Positions 13,928 to 48,994 of a stretch of 64,000 nt of DNA are shown here, piece by piece. The position numbers and the translations under genes were made by a program. This DNA comes from Dipetalonema caudispina. Lineage: Eukaryota; Nematoda; Chromadorea; Rhabditida; Onchocercidae. Position 1 is the first letter of the stretch; each line of letters begins with the position of its first letter. The DNA lies in assembly GCA_013365325.1 (NCBI GenBank), contig JABVXV010000072.1:169191-233190 (forward strand), written 5' to 3'. The notes below the pieces were generated by a model that saw only the letters and a program-made list of their open reading frames with translations, did no database searches and had not been told where the DNA came from.

Positions 13928-14549
13928 GGGGTTTTTTTTTTGGAACATTATTGTTGTTGTTTATTGTTTACTGCTTGTTGTTTGTTGTTTGTTTCTTATT
14001 GCTTACTGTTTGTTGTCTATTGTTACTTCCAATTTTTGGTTAAATTTTGGAAATTGAAAGGAGCAACAAAAACAGTAAATTTTCGTTGTTATCATAAGTG
14101 CATTTGTTGGTACTATCGGTGAGATCATTTCATTTCCTCTGAAATAATTAATTACTTTTAGTCAGCTAAAGTAACTTTGATTGATTGGTTAATTAGGACT
14201 ACTTCTACATTAAAAAAATATTTCACTTAATTTAAACAGAATAACTGGGAAAGTTAGCTCTAGCGAATGATAATATTTGCCACCGAGTTTGCTAAGACAT
14301 AATTGTTGAAAAATGTTGCTGAATTATAGAGATTTGGAAGTAATTTATGCATTTTCATTCTTCTGGTATTCTTTCTTGCAATATATTCCATTCATTTTTT
14401 TCGGATTTAATTTTAGGCATATCTTTTGTCCACTAATATTTGGATTTTTGTCATCGGTAAAACTTACTATTTCCCATTCATAGTGATTATTTAATTTGGA
14501 AATTAACTGGAAATTTGAAGTAAATTGCTAGTATGTCTTCCTGTTTCAG

Positions 14550-16545
14550 CGTGAGCGTGTTCCAATGGAAGGTTGATATCAGTTTGGTCCCAAAGACATG
14601 AAATTCGATAATCACGTTGAACTATACTTTCGACAGAATTAGATGATTCTTATCACATCAATTAGGAAAGGTATGCTTTCAAAAATGAGCAAAATGTTTA
14701 ATATGGGAAAATGTTGGAAGAATCTTATATGAAAGTTGAAAAGTATAGCTATATTTTTGGTATGCATGAGTTAATATAGTAGTGAAAGTTGTTATTTCGG
14801 AAGAAGAGATGGGAAGTGAAGACTTATTTTTTGTTTTCCTTTTTTTGGAAAAATAAAATTAAAAATAATCATTTGACTGCTTCATTTCTTACTTTTCCTT
14901 CTGTTTTCTTTTCGTATCTGCCTTTTTTTTTTCCTTTCAAGCTTTATGTTCTTGTTAAATGAGACTTTTTGTTTGCTGGAAAATGGAAACAGAAATTTAA
15001 TTTTGATGATTGACGTATAATACCGTATTAGTTAATGGATTCCTCCATATAATTATTATCCTTATTATTAACACTTTTATTTCGGAATTTATTATCCTTT
15101 TCTTTAGAGAAAAGAGTTAAAAATTTTTACAATATGTTCGATTTTTATATTAATTTCAGGATGAATGATAATGAATACTGTCGAAAATGGTATGAGAAAC
15201 AACTACTGGAATATCAAATTTATCAGAAATACACTACTGTAGATATCTTATCCTGTTTTATCTTTTCATCGGACAAGGGAGGATACAATGTGATAAGAAA
15301 AGAAAATGCAGTGGTGAGGGAGAGGTGAGAGTTGGGAAGGCATGCCTATCTATTGGATTAATCAGATGAATATGTAGCTAAATGAATAAATCGTCATATC
15401 CGGCTAAGGCTTATCTATTGCATCAATTAGACAAATTGTGGCAAATGACTGATCGATCATGCCTTAGATAAAATTTAGTCTCTATTAGGGTAAGATCCAG
15501 CGTGTTTTAACTTCAGTTGTCAGGTTATTTATCGCTTTATAGTACAGGTGCACTTACACAAAAGTTGCTATTCATACATCCTAAATCTTTCATTTTAATA
15601 TCACATATATGAATCGTTTAGCGTTTGCCTTATTTTATCGCAGTATCGTTTTTATATATATAATGTTTGTGAACTCTAGTCTAAAGTACATTCATTAATA
15701 TGCTGTAAAAAAAATTACATACTATGGTTGTATGCTTAGTTATTTAACTATCATCTCAGATATGTTACGGTGTGGTGGTAGTGATGGTACGTCGAACGTA
15801 TGGCATATTCCTTTGCCAAGTAATTCATGATATCTTACCCATTTACTTTCATAAGCACTTTGTTTCATTTTGGTGATCCTGATGTCAATATCGAGTTATT
15901 GTTTGTACTCATTGCAATTGTTTTCTCTTTTTTCTCCTTGTATTTTTATGGAGAAAAAAGAGTGAGAAAGGATTAGAGAGATCGATTATGCTTTATTTCA
16001 AAGTTTCAGATGATTGTGACCCATAAAGTTATATAAAGAACTAATATCTATGGATTTGGTTCAGGCGACTAACTTAATGAACCTGCTTCTGACGCTGGAG
16101 TAGATGAATGTGAGGGTTGACATACTTAAATGGTATTCCACTGTATCCGATACATTTGGCATATAGGAATACACCCAATTTTGCAGTATTGAATGTGCAA
16201 ACATTGTTGATATTATTCGTATGTAACGTCGTCGAATCGTCCTCTTTTCAAGCGTTATTTTAATTATATCTAGCAGCATTTCACTTTTTTTTTTTTTATT
16301 TTCAGGTTAACATTGTTCGTGTGTGCATGTGTGTGTGCTTTTTTTGTGGAGGAAGCTGTTGGGGCGACGGTAATATCTCCGAACACACAACTTTATTCAA
16401 GAAAGCTGCTTCGCTTTTTCTAGAACACTGTAATAGCTTCTACTTTCGTCCATTCCTCTCTGTCTAATCCATAATCACGTCATCAACACTTAATCTACAC
16501 TCTTTTGAAGTCCTAGTTCTTTCAGTCTATCGTCGTTATCGCAAA
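14550..16545 (+). other. possible 5' non-coding exons upstream of mrck-1
   Basis: Three stretches have good acceptors and donors and are visibly less AT-rich than their surroundings: 14550-14670 (CTGTTTCAG, then AAG|GTATGC), 15160-15313 (TTTCAG, then GTG|GTGAGG) and 16306-16545 (TTTTCAG, then AAA|GTAAGT). None is convincingly coding. They could be 5' UTR exons of mrck-1, whose ATG lies 4 kb further on behind acceptor-like TTTTAG (20335) and TTACAG (20356). They could equally belong to a non-coding RNA. This is inference from splice signals only. Confidence 0.25.
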
Positions 16546-16566
16546 GTAAGTTTCTTCTTTTCGTTA

Positions 16567-16598
<32 letters not shown>

Positions 16599-17762
16599 AG
16601 TATAATAATTTTATGTTTAAATTTCTCGAAAAATTAGTGATATTAATATCAAAATTGCTGGATGAATAATGTTGTAGGAGTAGAGAACATGTCGTTAATA
16701 GGAACAGATGTAGTATTATTGTATAAATAATGATGAAAATTTTATGAATGAAAACAAGTCATTGTTAATGGAAGATGATATAGTATTGCTATATAAAATA
16801 AATAAGAAGAGAGAGTAAAGTTATATGGAAGAGAACATAATGCTTTTTATATGAGCAAAATGGAATGAGGTAGTAATTTTTATGATTGACAAAAAAAGAT
16901 ACATTTTAATACGAATAGAAGGAAGAGATGTCTGGTTAATTGCATATGGGAAAATTCTCAAGGAAGGCAGTATCTTATTATAAAATGTAATAGTCTTTAT
17001 TTCAATTGAATTTTAGTGAAGTGTATGGATTCATGCACTGTTAATGCTTATTGACTCTACATTATATGTATGTATACTTTATTGTTTGCACTTCCAAATG
17101 TGTTTGCTTGGGTTGCGAAAGTTGATTGGTTGGTAATTCAATCTTTTTTTTCGTCATTAATGCAAAATGAATGCAAATTAAAGTTCCATACATCCCAGCA
17201 AGTTTCATTATAAATCGTTAGATAGGTAATGATTCACTTTTTTGTCAGGTTGGACTGTGATTCAATGCACCGTTATGATGTGAGAGTTATCTTTACTTGA
17301 GATGCATATATTTTATGCTACAAAACATTGATTTCTTCTCCTGCATAAAACATTAGCTGAAAGTTGAAAAGCAAATGACGTATATTTCAAAACGAATCAT
17401 TTAACAATCTATAATTTCTTCCTTTCCAAATTAACCGATCGTTTTTTTCTCTATCAAATTAGTCCTTTATTCGAATTTATTCAATTTGGTTCATTTTATT
17501 TCTCATTTGCGGTATTATTTATAGAAACACAGTGTAACGAAAAAAAAGTCGATATTCATTACATGTTGTAGGTTAGAGTGTCTTTTTATTATTTTGGTAA
17601 TACTTATTGATTATATTTATTTTTATGGATATATTACATGAAATTTTGGTGACTATTATATCTATTATTTGTTCGTATTTTATATTAATTTGTTTTTACT
17701 TCATCCGGTATATATTTGGATTAAATTTTATTTTATTCAAGTATAGGTTTATTTATTTATTT

Positions 17763-17806
<44 letters not shown>

Positions 17807-20398
17807 TTCAAAATAAATGATGCATCAAGGCGATGGGAAGACCCCTCTCATGTTCCTTTTCACCTTTTCCTTGTATTTAGTTTGTTTTCCGCCACGTCAT
17901 TTGTCACTGTAATGATAAGTTTTCCAGTCATTTTGATTCGTAAGGACAGTTTCGTTTTACGAATGCTGCAAGGTGGAAAAAGAAGAAAAAGTATTTGTGC
18001 TCAAATTAGTTTTTTCTTTTTCATTCTTAAATTTTAAAGACGAAAAATAAATTTTCGTAATATTTATAAGTGATAAGTTACGTTCGATGATATTATCCAA
18101 GATGAAGGTCTTTTTTTTTCTCCTCAATAGCATACGTCATTTTGAAGTAAACGATAACGAACAATAGATGAGAAAATAGGAAAGAATGTTTGAAAATCGT
18201 TCCATTATCATTGAAAAGCCGAAAAAATTTTCCAAAAGTATATTTTGCGTGTAACTTTTTTTCTCCCTCCTCACCGAAAAGGATGGCGAGAATATTTTGT
18301 TCCATTTTTTTTTTTTTTTTTTTATTTTTTTTTTTTTTTTTTCGTTAAATTTAAAAAAAAAAAAAGGACAACAGTGAAAAGGATGGATCGATATTGATTG
18401 TATGTAATTGATGTGACAGTTGCTTGCTCATTTAGTAAGCATTCTCTATGGATATGATTTTACATATGTAAATAAGTAAATATATAAAATATATATATAT
18501 ATATTTCTTTTGAACAAAACTTTTATGAAGAACAGAATAAAATTTGAGAATATAGAATGATTTTTTTTTCATCATTTTGAGTTCACCCCAAACTCCCTTT
18601 TCTTATTTCTCTCCCTCTCTCCTTCTCTCTCTATGTTTTTCAATTTTCCTTTTTAGTTATCCATTCTTCAATGATTACTTCTTCAGTTCAGTTTTTTTTT
18701 TTTTTTTTTTCATGTATAAAGAGATATATAATTAGTTGCAGTTTGTATAATCTAAAATTGATTTCATAGATTATGTACTAAATGATTAAAATGAGCAATT
18801 AGTTATTTTATATATATATATATTGTATCAAGTAGCTATTAAAATTACCATTTGAATAGAGATCAAATAGTGTGAGGGGCTACTACGCAAATATTTCACA
18901 TTTTATTACGTCATACCGTAAATTTCAATTGATTAGGAAATTCTTTTCTTAAATATTGGATATAGCAGTTATTCGAGCATATAACGAAACCAATTTCACC
19001 ATTATCCCAAAAAAATGGCAGCAATGCTTGTTGCAGTAAAGGATAGAATTGAACGGTATATATGCGAAGCAAGGAATTACAGGAAGTTTGTGATGGGATA
19101 ATTTAATAGTATTCAATGACAAATTCAAATAACGAAATAAGGAAAGGGTAGTAAGAGAAACGGGAAAATTGTTAAGAAATGTGGAAACAAGATAGGAAAT
19201 GAAAATTTAAGGAAAGCTGTCCAAAATATATAGACAATAAAATTTTTTCGTTACAAAAATTTCCGCTGTCTCAATTTTTATTTTTCAATTTGCTTTAATG
19301 GAAAGTGCGTAATAATGGCTAACAATAGTTGTAGTAATAGTAGTAATAATATTTAGATATGCTGAGGATTTCCTATGATAGCAATGAGAAAATTCATTTT
19401 TTTTTTAATTTTATTAAATTTTATGTTTATCTTTTTATAATTGAATGATGAATGCGTTTCTTTCCTAATACAAGAATAGGAATAATTAATTAGTAATGTA
19501 GTCACAGATATTCTTTATTAAGTAACTGATATAAATATTCCAATAGGGAATTTATCAAGGATTTTGAAGATTTATTTTTATTGGAGCTTTATGATTATAG
19601 ATGAAGTGTTAATTACCCTTAGATAAGTATGTGTTTTATTGTAATTTGAAAAAAAAGTGTAGTACAATCGTCAGGTAATTGAGTTAGTAATGTACCCGTA
19701 CTTAAATTCTTATCCCTTATTTCTTTTATTAGCTGTTAGATTTCTCCAAGTCATAGATTTGTTTAGTTTTTTCTCCAAACTATGGATGAAATACGACTAG
19801 TAGTCGTACTGCTAAAATAATATTATTAAATGAAGAGAATTAAATCTGTGAAAAGATATATCACAGATTTAGTTTCCGTAATACGTGACATGTTTTAATG
19901 ATTCTTTTGGAATTCATTCAGGAAAAATGAGGACTAAGTTTGAATTGAAATATTTAAGTAATTGTGTGATTATATGTGTTATGTTTTGCGCTTTTGAATA
20001 AATTATCGATTTCATGCTCAGTTACTGATTGTAGGACTCGAAAAACTTGAAATATTTTAAATTACCGCATATTAACTTTCGGGAATTGATCAGTCGTTTT
20101 ATAATTGGCGTAATTAATTAATTAATACCTAATGTAGATTTTGAAATGTAATTGTGTAATAGAATAGGAATAAATGCGTATCTTTTGCTTCATTTCGTTC
20201 TGCTTTGTTTTGATTTAAATGATAAGTTAAAAATTACTGTTAAGAGTATGCTCAATAATATAGTAATTGATCAGTGCTATATAAACATTGAATAATTAAC
20301 TTATTCACTGTATTCTATCTTGCATAAAATTTTAGTTCATTTTATAACTGTTACAGTGTTACGGGAAGGTGTGGTTTGACGGGAATCCGACGTAAACA
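16546..20398. other. region upstream of the mrck-1 coding start
   Basis: No coding exon is seen. The region holds poly-T tracts (around 16567-16593, 18306-18342, 18692-18711), the TTTA array and short TA runs near 18490 and 18816. Immediately before the ATG at 20399 are TTTTAG (ending 20335) and TTACAG (ending 20356), either of which could accept a spliced leader or a 5' UTR exon. The promoter itself cannot be located. Confidence 0.5.
17749..17812. repeat. (TTTA)n tetranucleotide microsatellite
   Basis: About fifteen TTTA units with one TTATTA interruption, ending in TTCAAAATAAA. Confidence 0.95.
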
Positions 20399-41153
<20,755 letters not shown>

Positions 41154-41574
41154 TATCAGCTTTTACGAATGCGTTCTATTTTTCCCCTTGAAAACTAGTA
41201 TAATTTCATGATGGAACTTGGAAATTTTTGGGCTCTTCCAAATTTTTTTCCAAATTTGGCGTAATGTTGATGTGATTGATAGGTCGTTATGTATTTCTGC
41301 TGAAATTATTGAATATTATCAATATTTCAATTGGAAATGATTCCTACCCATGAATACCAAAAGTTGGGATGTGATAAGTCAGCTTTGTTAAAAATTTGGA
41401 TGATTCACAAATTTCTGTTGTTTACAAAATATTGTAGTATGTATTTGCGCAAATTTATATTCTTGTGCTTAAAAATTTTACTGTGAGCATGTAGGCATTT
41501 TTCTTTAATCATTTTGCTTTGGGTATGATCATGTTGTGTTGATAGACAATGCTACAAGTGTATCAAGCCTCATT

Positions 41575-41636
41575 TCGGGAATTCTTTATTGTACATTTCT
41601 GGTTATCAGGAATTTTTAATTGTACATTCTCGGGTA
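41575..41636. repeat. 31-bp tandem duplication
   Basis: 41575-41605 and 41606-41636 are similar 31-mers sharing TTGTACATT and GGAATT. A partial third copy follows. They lie just downstream of mrck-1. Confidence 0.65.
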
Positions 41637-42037
41637 CGGGAAGTTCTTTTTTCGATAACCTCGGCGACGAATAAGGAGGAGAAGTGTACAAGTCGATGAG
41701 TTACTTCTTTACTTATAGATGCGATAATTCGAGTTACACAATTATTATTTATTTGGTCAGTTGTTTTAGCCACTGTAAACAAATGAAACTATTAACTATT
41801 ATTGCTGCTATGTTATTTATTTCACTTCACTCATTTGTTTCAACTTCTATCTTTCTTGAAAATTCATTTCCATCTTCTTCTGCCAAATTTTGTTTTGTAT
41901 TATGAGCTTTATGGTTGTTAAAATTTTACATTGTCACTAAATCATTCAGTCGATCGGTCAATTGATCGATCAGTTGACGCTTGTTTTATTTGTTTAACAT
42001 TTCTTTTTGTCTCTTTTTTTTGCTTAATATTGCATAT

Positions 42038-42080
42038 CAATTATTATTATTATTATTATTACTATTATTATTATTATTAC
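42038..42080. repeat. (TTA)n microsatellite
   Basis: About fourteen TTA triplets with a single ACTA interruption. Confidence 0.9.
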
Positions 42081-42675
42081 ACAAATGCCCTTTCTCTGTC
42101 TCTCTTTCTTCTTCATCTTTCTTTGTACTGTAAAACTTCAAAAACAAAAATTTTCACTTTCAAAAATTTTCCACTTGATGATATGTTTTGTAATGTCAAG
42201 AACTAATTTTTTTTTTCAAATTTACAATTACGATTTTGTAAAAAAGAAAATATGGAATTACAAACGGACGTCTAAATGAGATAAACTTTTGCTTTTGGTA
42301 GTTGTTCCCATCATTTACACACTTCAATCTTATCCTAATTTAAATATTCCTACAAATTTAATCCTCTCCGAAATTTCTGCATATCGTTTGGGTTATATTT
42401 CTTCTTCCATCTTTTTCTTTGCCCTCCTCCTCTCATTTAGTTCCATACTTTCATTCTATCATTTTGTTCGATCCCGGTTTGAAATCAGGATTTCAGAAAA
42501 AGTAGTTACCAGCTTTTCTTGCTGATTCCTAGTATTCCTACTTGTGCTGCTTATTTCAGAATTTTTTTTTTTTTTAAATGATAAGTGATTTATGTGATGC
42601 TTGCGATTGGCTGCTATATCTTTTCTTATGCAAATGTATGTTGTGTGTCTGTGTATGCATGCATGTCTGTAAAGT

Positions 42676-42678
42676 ATA

Positions 42679-42724
<46 letters not shown>

Positions 42725-42726
42725 AT
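42676..42726. repeat. (TG)n and (TATGTG)n microsatellite
   Basis: A TG dinucleotide run passes into TATGTG hexamers. A related GTAT/TTTGTG tract lies 250 bases further on. Confidence 0.95.
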
Positions 42727-42973
42727 TATGTAGGAAAACTTACATAGAATTACTACTGTACAATTATTAATTTTACAATTTTTTGTAAATTGAAATTGAA
42801 AGAAACAAATTTTACGACTGCTTTCAAATATCAAAGGTAATTTATAAAAGGGAATCTCTTTTTCTTGTACTTCTTCTAAGTCCATTTATATTTGTCATAC
42901 CGTTGATATTTTTACTTTATTATCTTTCTTTTTAAAAAAATAAAATTTTATTTGTACTCTGTGTCGATGTTCT

Positions 42974-43045
42974 ATGTATGTATGTATGTACGTATGTGTG
43001 TATGTGTATGTGTATGTTTGTGTTTGTGTTTGTGTTTGTGTTTGT
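42974..43045. repeat. (TATG)n / (TTTGTG)n microsatellite
   Basis: TATG tetramers, then GTATGT, then five GTTTGT units. Poly-T follows from about 43061 to 43268, broken by short CT-rich pieces. Confidence 0.9.
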
Positions 43046-46000
43046 AATTTACGGAAAAGTTTTATTTTTTTTTATTTTTTTTTTCCTTCAATCTTTTTGT
43101 TTTTACAAAATTCATCCGTTACTGTTTATTCTTTTACAATTCTCATATTGTTTTTCATCCCCTTTCTCTTTTTTTCTTTTTCTTTTTTTTTTTTCTTTGT
43201 TATTTTTTTTTTTTTTGTTTTTTAACTTTTTTTTTTTTAATTTTTTTTTTTTTTTTTTTTTTTTTTTTGTTGGAAAAAATTGGACAAGAAAAGATTTGAG
43301 ATAATAATTTATGTATATACACATATGTTACACTTTTAAGGAGAAAAAAAGAGTGCTATAAAGGTGAATAATGTTAATTAACATTACATTTGTTTAAATA
43401 AAATAAAAAAAAAAAAAAAAAAAACAGTAATTGTTTACACATATGAACTATATAATATGTAAACTATAGCATGCTTAAAATCGATAACTTCATGTTGTTA
43501 ACTTTTTCAGCAATACAGTAATGGTGAATTTTTAAAAATTTCAGTATTAAATCATTGAGATTTGATATAAATCATAATAATAATAAGAACAATATAAATC
43601 AGAATAATGAATTGATAGTTCGATTTTATACCATCATTATAAAATTGATACGCCAGTATTTTTTCCTGTTTTTTTTTTTTTTTTTTTGGTCTTAAATTTT
43701 ATTAAATGAAATTTGTCTTTGAAATTTCTATCAAAATGAAGCACTATTATGGGTGATTCTTTCCATGCTTGATTTTATAATATTTAATCTTTGCACTTAA
43801 TCAAATAAATGAATTTACGACTCGTAAAACTTCTGTAGCAATTAATTTAAACTTAATTTTTCTGCCAATACTCATCCAATGCATTCTTCTGAACTATTTT
43901 TGACAAATTTAGATTCGATATTAACAGTCGAATTTGAATTTTAATTTTAAGAAAATTTCGTAGTATTTGTGTATAAATTTAAATTTTAATTGTAACAATG
44001 ATAATATATTTGTTTCCATAAATGTCTACAAGAAGAATTAATTAGAAAATGGAAAATCTATTTCGTGGTTGAATTGAAAAATTCAATTGAATTGATTGGT
44101 ACATTTCATTTGCGAAATAATTTACAACAAAAGTTAAAGATTCATTGATAATAGGAGTAATAATCTTTGTAATTATCGAACTAATGTAGTAGTAGTTGAG
44201 TAGAATTAATTTCAATCATTTTTACATCTGTTTGTCTGATTTTAAAATTTTCACTTTGATTTTAATATTTCCTATGAAAAGAAATTTCAACACCATTCGA
44301 TGGTGTTAAAGGCGTGGATAATATTTCTTGATAATTAAATATTTCTGTTTTTTTTTTTTTTTTTTTTTTTTTTTCATATTTTCCAAAGCATTGTATGAAC
44401 AAATATTTAGCACACAATGTATAAGTTGGAATGAATTTTGTATTTGTTTGTTTTAATTTCAAATTTAACTTTTATGTGTGTTATCCAAGCAAATTTAATC
44501 TTTTTCGACAAAAATGACAGGCATTAATTTTATACAAAGTTTTAATTATCATTTCCTATTTCGTGAACTTTATAATACATAAAAATTTCTATATTGTTTG
44601 CTTCAGGAATGTGTTAGTTAGATCCAGCAGTAAAATACATCTACTTCCGGAACTGCAAAATTCCGTTAATTGTTTGTAACGATTCTTATCATATGATAAT
44701 TCACGCACTTTATCATTTCTTTTGCCATCAGGAAGTAAAAACAAACGTCCGTAATCATTGCCACTAAAAATTTTTCTTTTTTGGATAAATGATTTAAAAA
44801 AAAAAAAATTTCTTTGCAATTTGATAGTAAGAAAGATTTAACTAATTTGCTTAAAATTTCAAGGATTAAATAGATTAAAATCATAATTTCCTTGATATTG
44901 TACATATTAAGAATAGTTATGATAGAAAAATTATTGGCAAAAAAAAAAAAAAAAAAAAAAATAAATTATAAGAAATGCAAATAGACTAATTTATGGGTAC
45001 AGAATTTCCTTTTTTTTTTTAAGTAAATGAATTGTATGTAATTTACGAAGGGATAGTATACATGTATATGTTATTATAATTATCAGTGCTATTAAGATAA
45101 TGTGAAAAGATTAAACTTTAACGTAGCTAAAAATTAAATATTTTCACATTATATAATTAATTAATTGTAATAGCTTCAAGAACATATTTTATATTATATC
45201 TAATAATAAAATTTTATGCCGTTAATTCAACATGTAACCTTTTAAAGAACATTATTACATAACATTACATGAACATTACGTAAACAATTCGTAAGTAACT
45301 TACATTAAGGAAATTGATGTATTACGAAGTAAGAATCTGAGTGCATCAATTAAGGTTGATGAATTGATCACCTTATCAGTAATAACATTTTCAGTTGTTT
45401 TATTATTATTTAGATGATGTCGAATGATTACTTTTAATTTAATCATAAAATTACGCATCATATCAGTCTGAAATTTTTCATCAATAAAAAATTACGTTTA
45501 CATAAGAAAAAAAAAAAAGAATTAACATTATGATTTGTATTATAATTAATGAATAGAAATAGTATTGTATTATATTTAATTTTATAACTTATATTATGTT
45601 ATAATTTTTCTTGTAACACGTTGTAATTTTACAATATAATATAATATTAAATAATTAAATTATACCATTTTCCATTCATTAATTATAATCGATTTATTCT
45701 ATCATTTTTTGCTTCAACTAATTACATAAATAATGAGCTTGTTGCTAATTAATAATGAATTTTTGTTTTCATTTAAAATAGAAAAAAAGCTTCTTTTTTT
45801 TTTTTCACGATTGATATCGAAATGGATTACACGAATGCTTGTCTTCATATTTATTACTGATTATAGATTTTGTTAAAATTTCATGGTGAATGCCTTCCTT
45901 ATCATTTTCCAAAAATAATTATATTCATTAAATTGTTAATTCCAAATTTTAAATTATTTGTTGAGAAATTTTGGTTAGTTTATTTAGTTAATTCTAATAT

Positions 46001-47043
46001 TAATTTGATTGCTTAACAATTTGAAATATTTTCTACAATCGTATTAATTTCATTGTTCAACTGTTCGAAACTTTAAATTTTACTCAACAATTAAAAATTT
46101 AAAGTTTTGAATAATTAATTATCTCTTTACCTGTTAGAATTCCAAATTTCCTATTTATTTCCCCTTTCATCCCTCTGTCCTCCTCTTTCCCACCCTCTCT
46201 AATTCATTTTAAATAATTAAATACCGAATATTTGTATTGCAAATTATCGTTATCAATTGATCGCTCATAGCTTTCCAGATTGTCATAAACTAAATATAAT
46301 ACATTTAGATTAGAAATTGATTTTGAAAATTCCTTACATGCAATTTTTTTTCTTATTTACAAAATTTTTCTTTTCTTTTTTGAAGAATTTTAAATTTATT
46401 TTTAAATTTTTGGAATTTATCATATACGTGTACTTTGATTTGTTATAAAAGCGTAGTTTTTTTCATTTTTTTTTTTCGAAAACGTAAATGGAATAATTAA
46501 GCAAATAATCTGAAATTTGAGATAAGTAGTAAACGAGGCAAACTATAAACTTCTACAGTATATCAATTTAAAAAAAAAAAAATTATTAACAAAACTTTGA
46601 TTTTTCGTATCGCTGTGTTGTTTTTCTTTTTCCATGTGTTTTTCCCTTTTTTGTTCAAATTCAGAATGTTTAAAATGTCCTTGTTGATCAGTTAATAATG
46701 TCTGAAAAATTTTTAGATGAAGATTTTCTACTTTCGTATTATTTAAATGATAGAATTATTATTATTATCCTATATGAAAGATTTAAATTTCTGAATTAAA
46801 AGTAATTGATTACAGTAAGTAATCATTTGATTTGTAGGATTCTTAAATGTACAATGTAATATTATATAAATGATCATACTATATAAATTAAATGAAAAAT
46901 TTACGTTTTTTCCTCCAAATTTTTGTTTTTTCTTCATTGTTGATGATTTACTAAAGGATATGCTTTCTGTAACACTTTTTTTCTTCCTCTTTTGTACTTC
47001 TTTCTTTTAAAATTCACACAATTTGCCATTGAATAAAAGAAAT

Positions 47044-47085
47044 GCCAGAATAATTCAGAAAATTGCCAGAATAATTCAGAAATAC
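47044..47085. repeat. 21-bp perfect tandem duplication
   Basis: GCCAGAATAATTCAGAAAAT plus T occurs at 47044-47064 and again from 47065, the second copy diverging only at its end. Confidence 0.8.
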
Positions 47086-48994
47086 CAGACCTGCTGACGA
47101 TAATGAATAGTCATCTTTAATTGTTCGTTCAGCTGCAAATTATTTTAGGAAATTTGGGAAGAAATTATTTGAAATTAAATTTAAAAACACCAAAAACTGT
47201 CTGTTTGTTTTATTTTAGTATGAACAAGTTTAATCTTTATCACATTAAAAATTTTAAATCTATATGTTTTAAGATGTTAACTTAAATAATATTTATAGTA
47301 GTATAATTTACTGGAAATTTAAAATCATAATGATCCCGAAAAGATGATATGTTTTCACCTCATGATCAATCATTATTTCTGTTAGCTAACAGTTCAAATT
47401 TTACAAAATTTACTATATCATCTGTGGAGTAATTTTAATATTACCTTTATCCAGCTATGTATTAAACATGGCCTGGTATGACTTATTTAATTTACTACAA
47501 GCTTAGTTTACAAAGCTTATACAATATGGCTATATTTATTATAGAGTTCTACAGATCTACTAGATAGCTTTTTGAGGTAGGATAAAAATTTCTCGCAATC
47601 AAATTATTGGACTTTCTTGAATAATTCATTATTTAATTCATGATTAATTGCATTAGCAAGCTACACAGTACCTTATTTCAGGCTCAGTAATACTTGGCTA
47701 ATTATTTTGCATTGTTCTGCTAGACTCTGTCTTATCATGATCAAAAGTAATAAACTTGACCTTATTAGCTTCAAGTTGCATATATGTCAGTTTCCAAATG
47801 GTAATGCTAATAACTTTTAAAAGTGGATTTCACTAAGCGAATGCATTTATTTCGCCATTTCATTTTTATAATTAAGTGGTCCAAAAAATTCAAAATTTAA
47901 ATTCGATCTTTTGCTTGCTATTTGAAGTCCGTGTCAAATTTAATAAACTTACAGCTTGAATGTTTCATAATCTTTTTTTTTTGCTTATCATTTATTGACA
48001 ATATTTTCGGTTCCTCTCGTTTTTCCCAATCAAGTACAAATGAATAAGTTGGCCTTAAAAATTTATCATTTATTTTAATTTCAATGCTAATTATAGGATG
48101 TTTTGATTTATTTATAACGAATTATCTTACATAATTGATTTGCAATTTTAAAACATAGATATTTTGTAAAATGTTCAATTCTCTCAACAAAATTTTAGTG
48201 TTATTTTATTATTTTATTAAATGTAATTCATTACTGATTGGTTGTTACATCGTAAGAATTTCATTATTAAATGATGATGTCAACCAGTACGAGCTATAAA
48301 GATTTTTGGATGGAATCGAAATTAAAATACGATGAATATATTTAGTTAAAATTTACAAACATAACATCAGTTGCATAACAAATAAATTAAAATACATAGA
48401 TGAATATTTCTTTTTTCGACTTGAAGTAAACAGGTCAATCTTTCAATTTATAATGTTAAATATGAATTCATTTTAAACCAATAAATATACTAATATTTGA
48501 ATTGGTACCTAAGTATATTTTGCATAACTATAATATCATATGTTTTACTATTCGGTATAACCTTTATTCATGTAGAAATATTGAAAAGAAATACTATTTC
48601 AAATATTACATGTTAATAATAGAAGGAAAGGACTACATAATATTAATTGCAAAGAAAAAAAACAAATCGTTTTTTAAATTAAAATTTCTAGTTAAGAATA
48701 ATGCAAATTTCAGCCTTTTAATAAATACTTATTTCCATTCAAAATATTCTTTTCTTTTTTTTCCAAGTCATTAATCCAATAATCAAATTTAGTCATAAAG
48801 TAAATATTATCAATATAATTCATGGATTGAAGTTCTATCATTAAATTACAACTTATATATTTTTAACCTTCCTGTATATATTTATGAAATTAGTAAAACT
48901 CGAAAACTAAAAGAATAATTACTAAAGCATATAAACGTAGCATATCATATTACAAGAATCAGCAAGTAAATATTTGCAATACATCAAATTTTGA

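Larger units (their letters stand above)
1..14549. other. intergenic AT-rich region without recognisable gene
   Basis: No stretch combines balanced codon use, splice signals and a recognisable product. The open frames present are made by homopolymers, trinucleotide repeats or AT-rich drift. The content is simple repeats, poly-A/T runs and decayed tandem duplications, listed separately. Confidence 0.7.
41154..48994. other. intergenic region downstream of mrck-1
   Basis: No gene is recognised in 7.8 kb. It contains the 3' UTR of mrck-1 (end not determined; no clear AATAAA close to the stop), TTA, TG and poly-T microsatellites, and small tandem duplications. The remainder is AT-rich sequence without codon bias. 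Confidence 0.6.
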
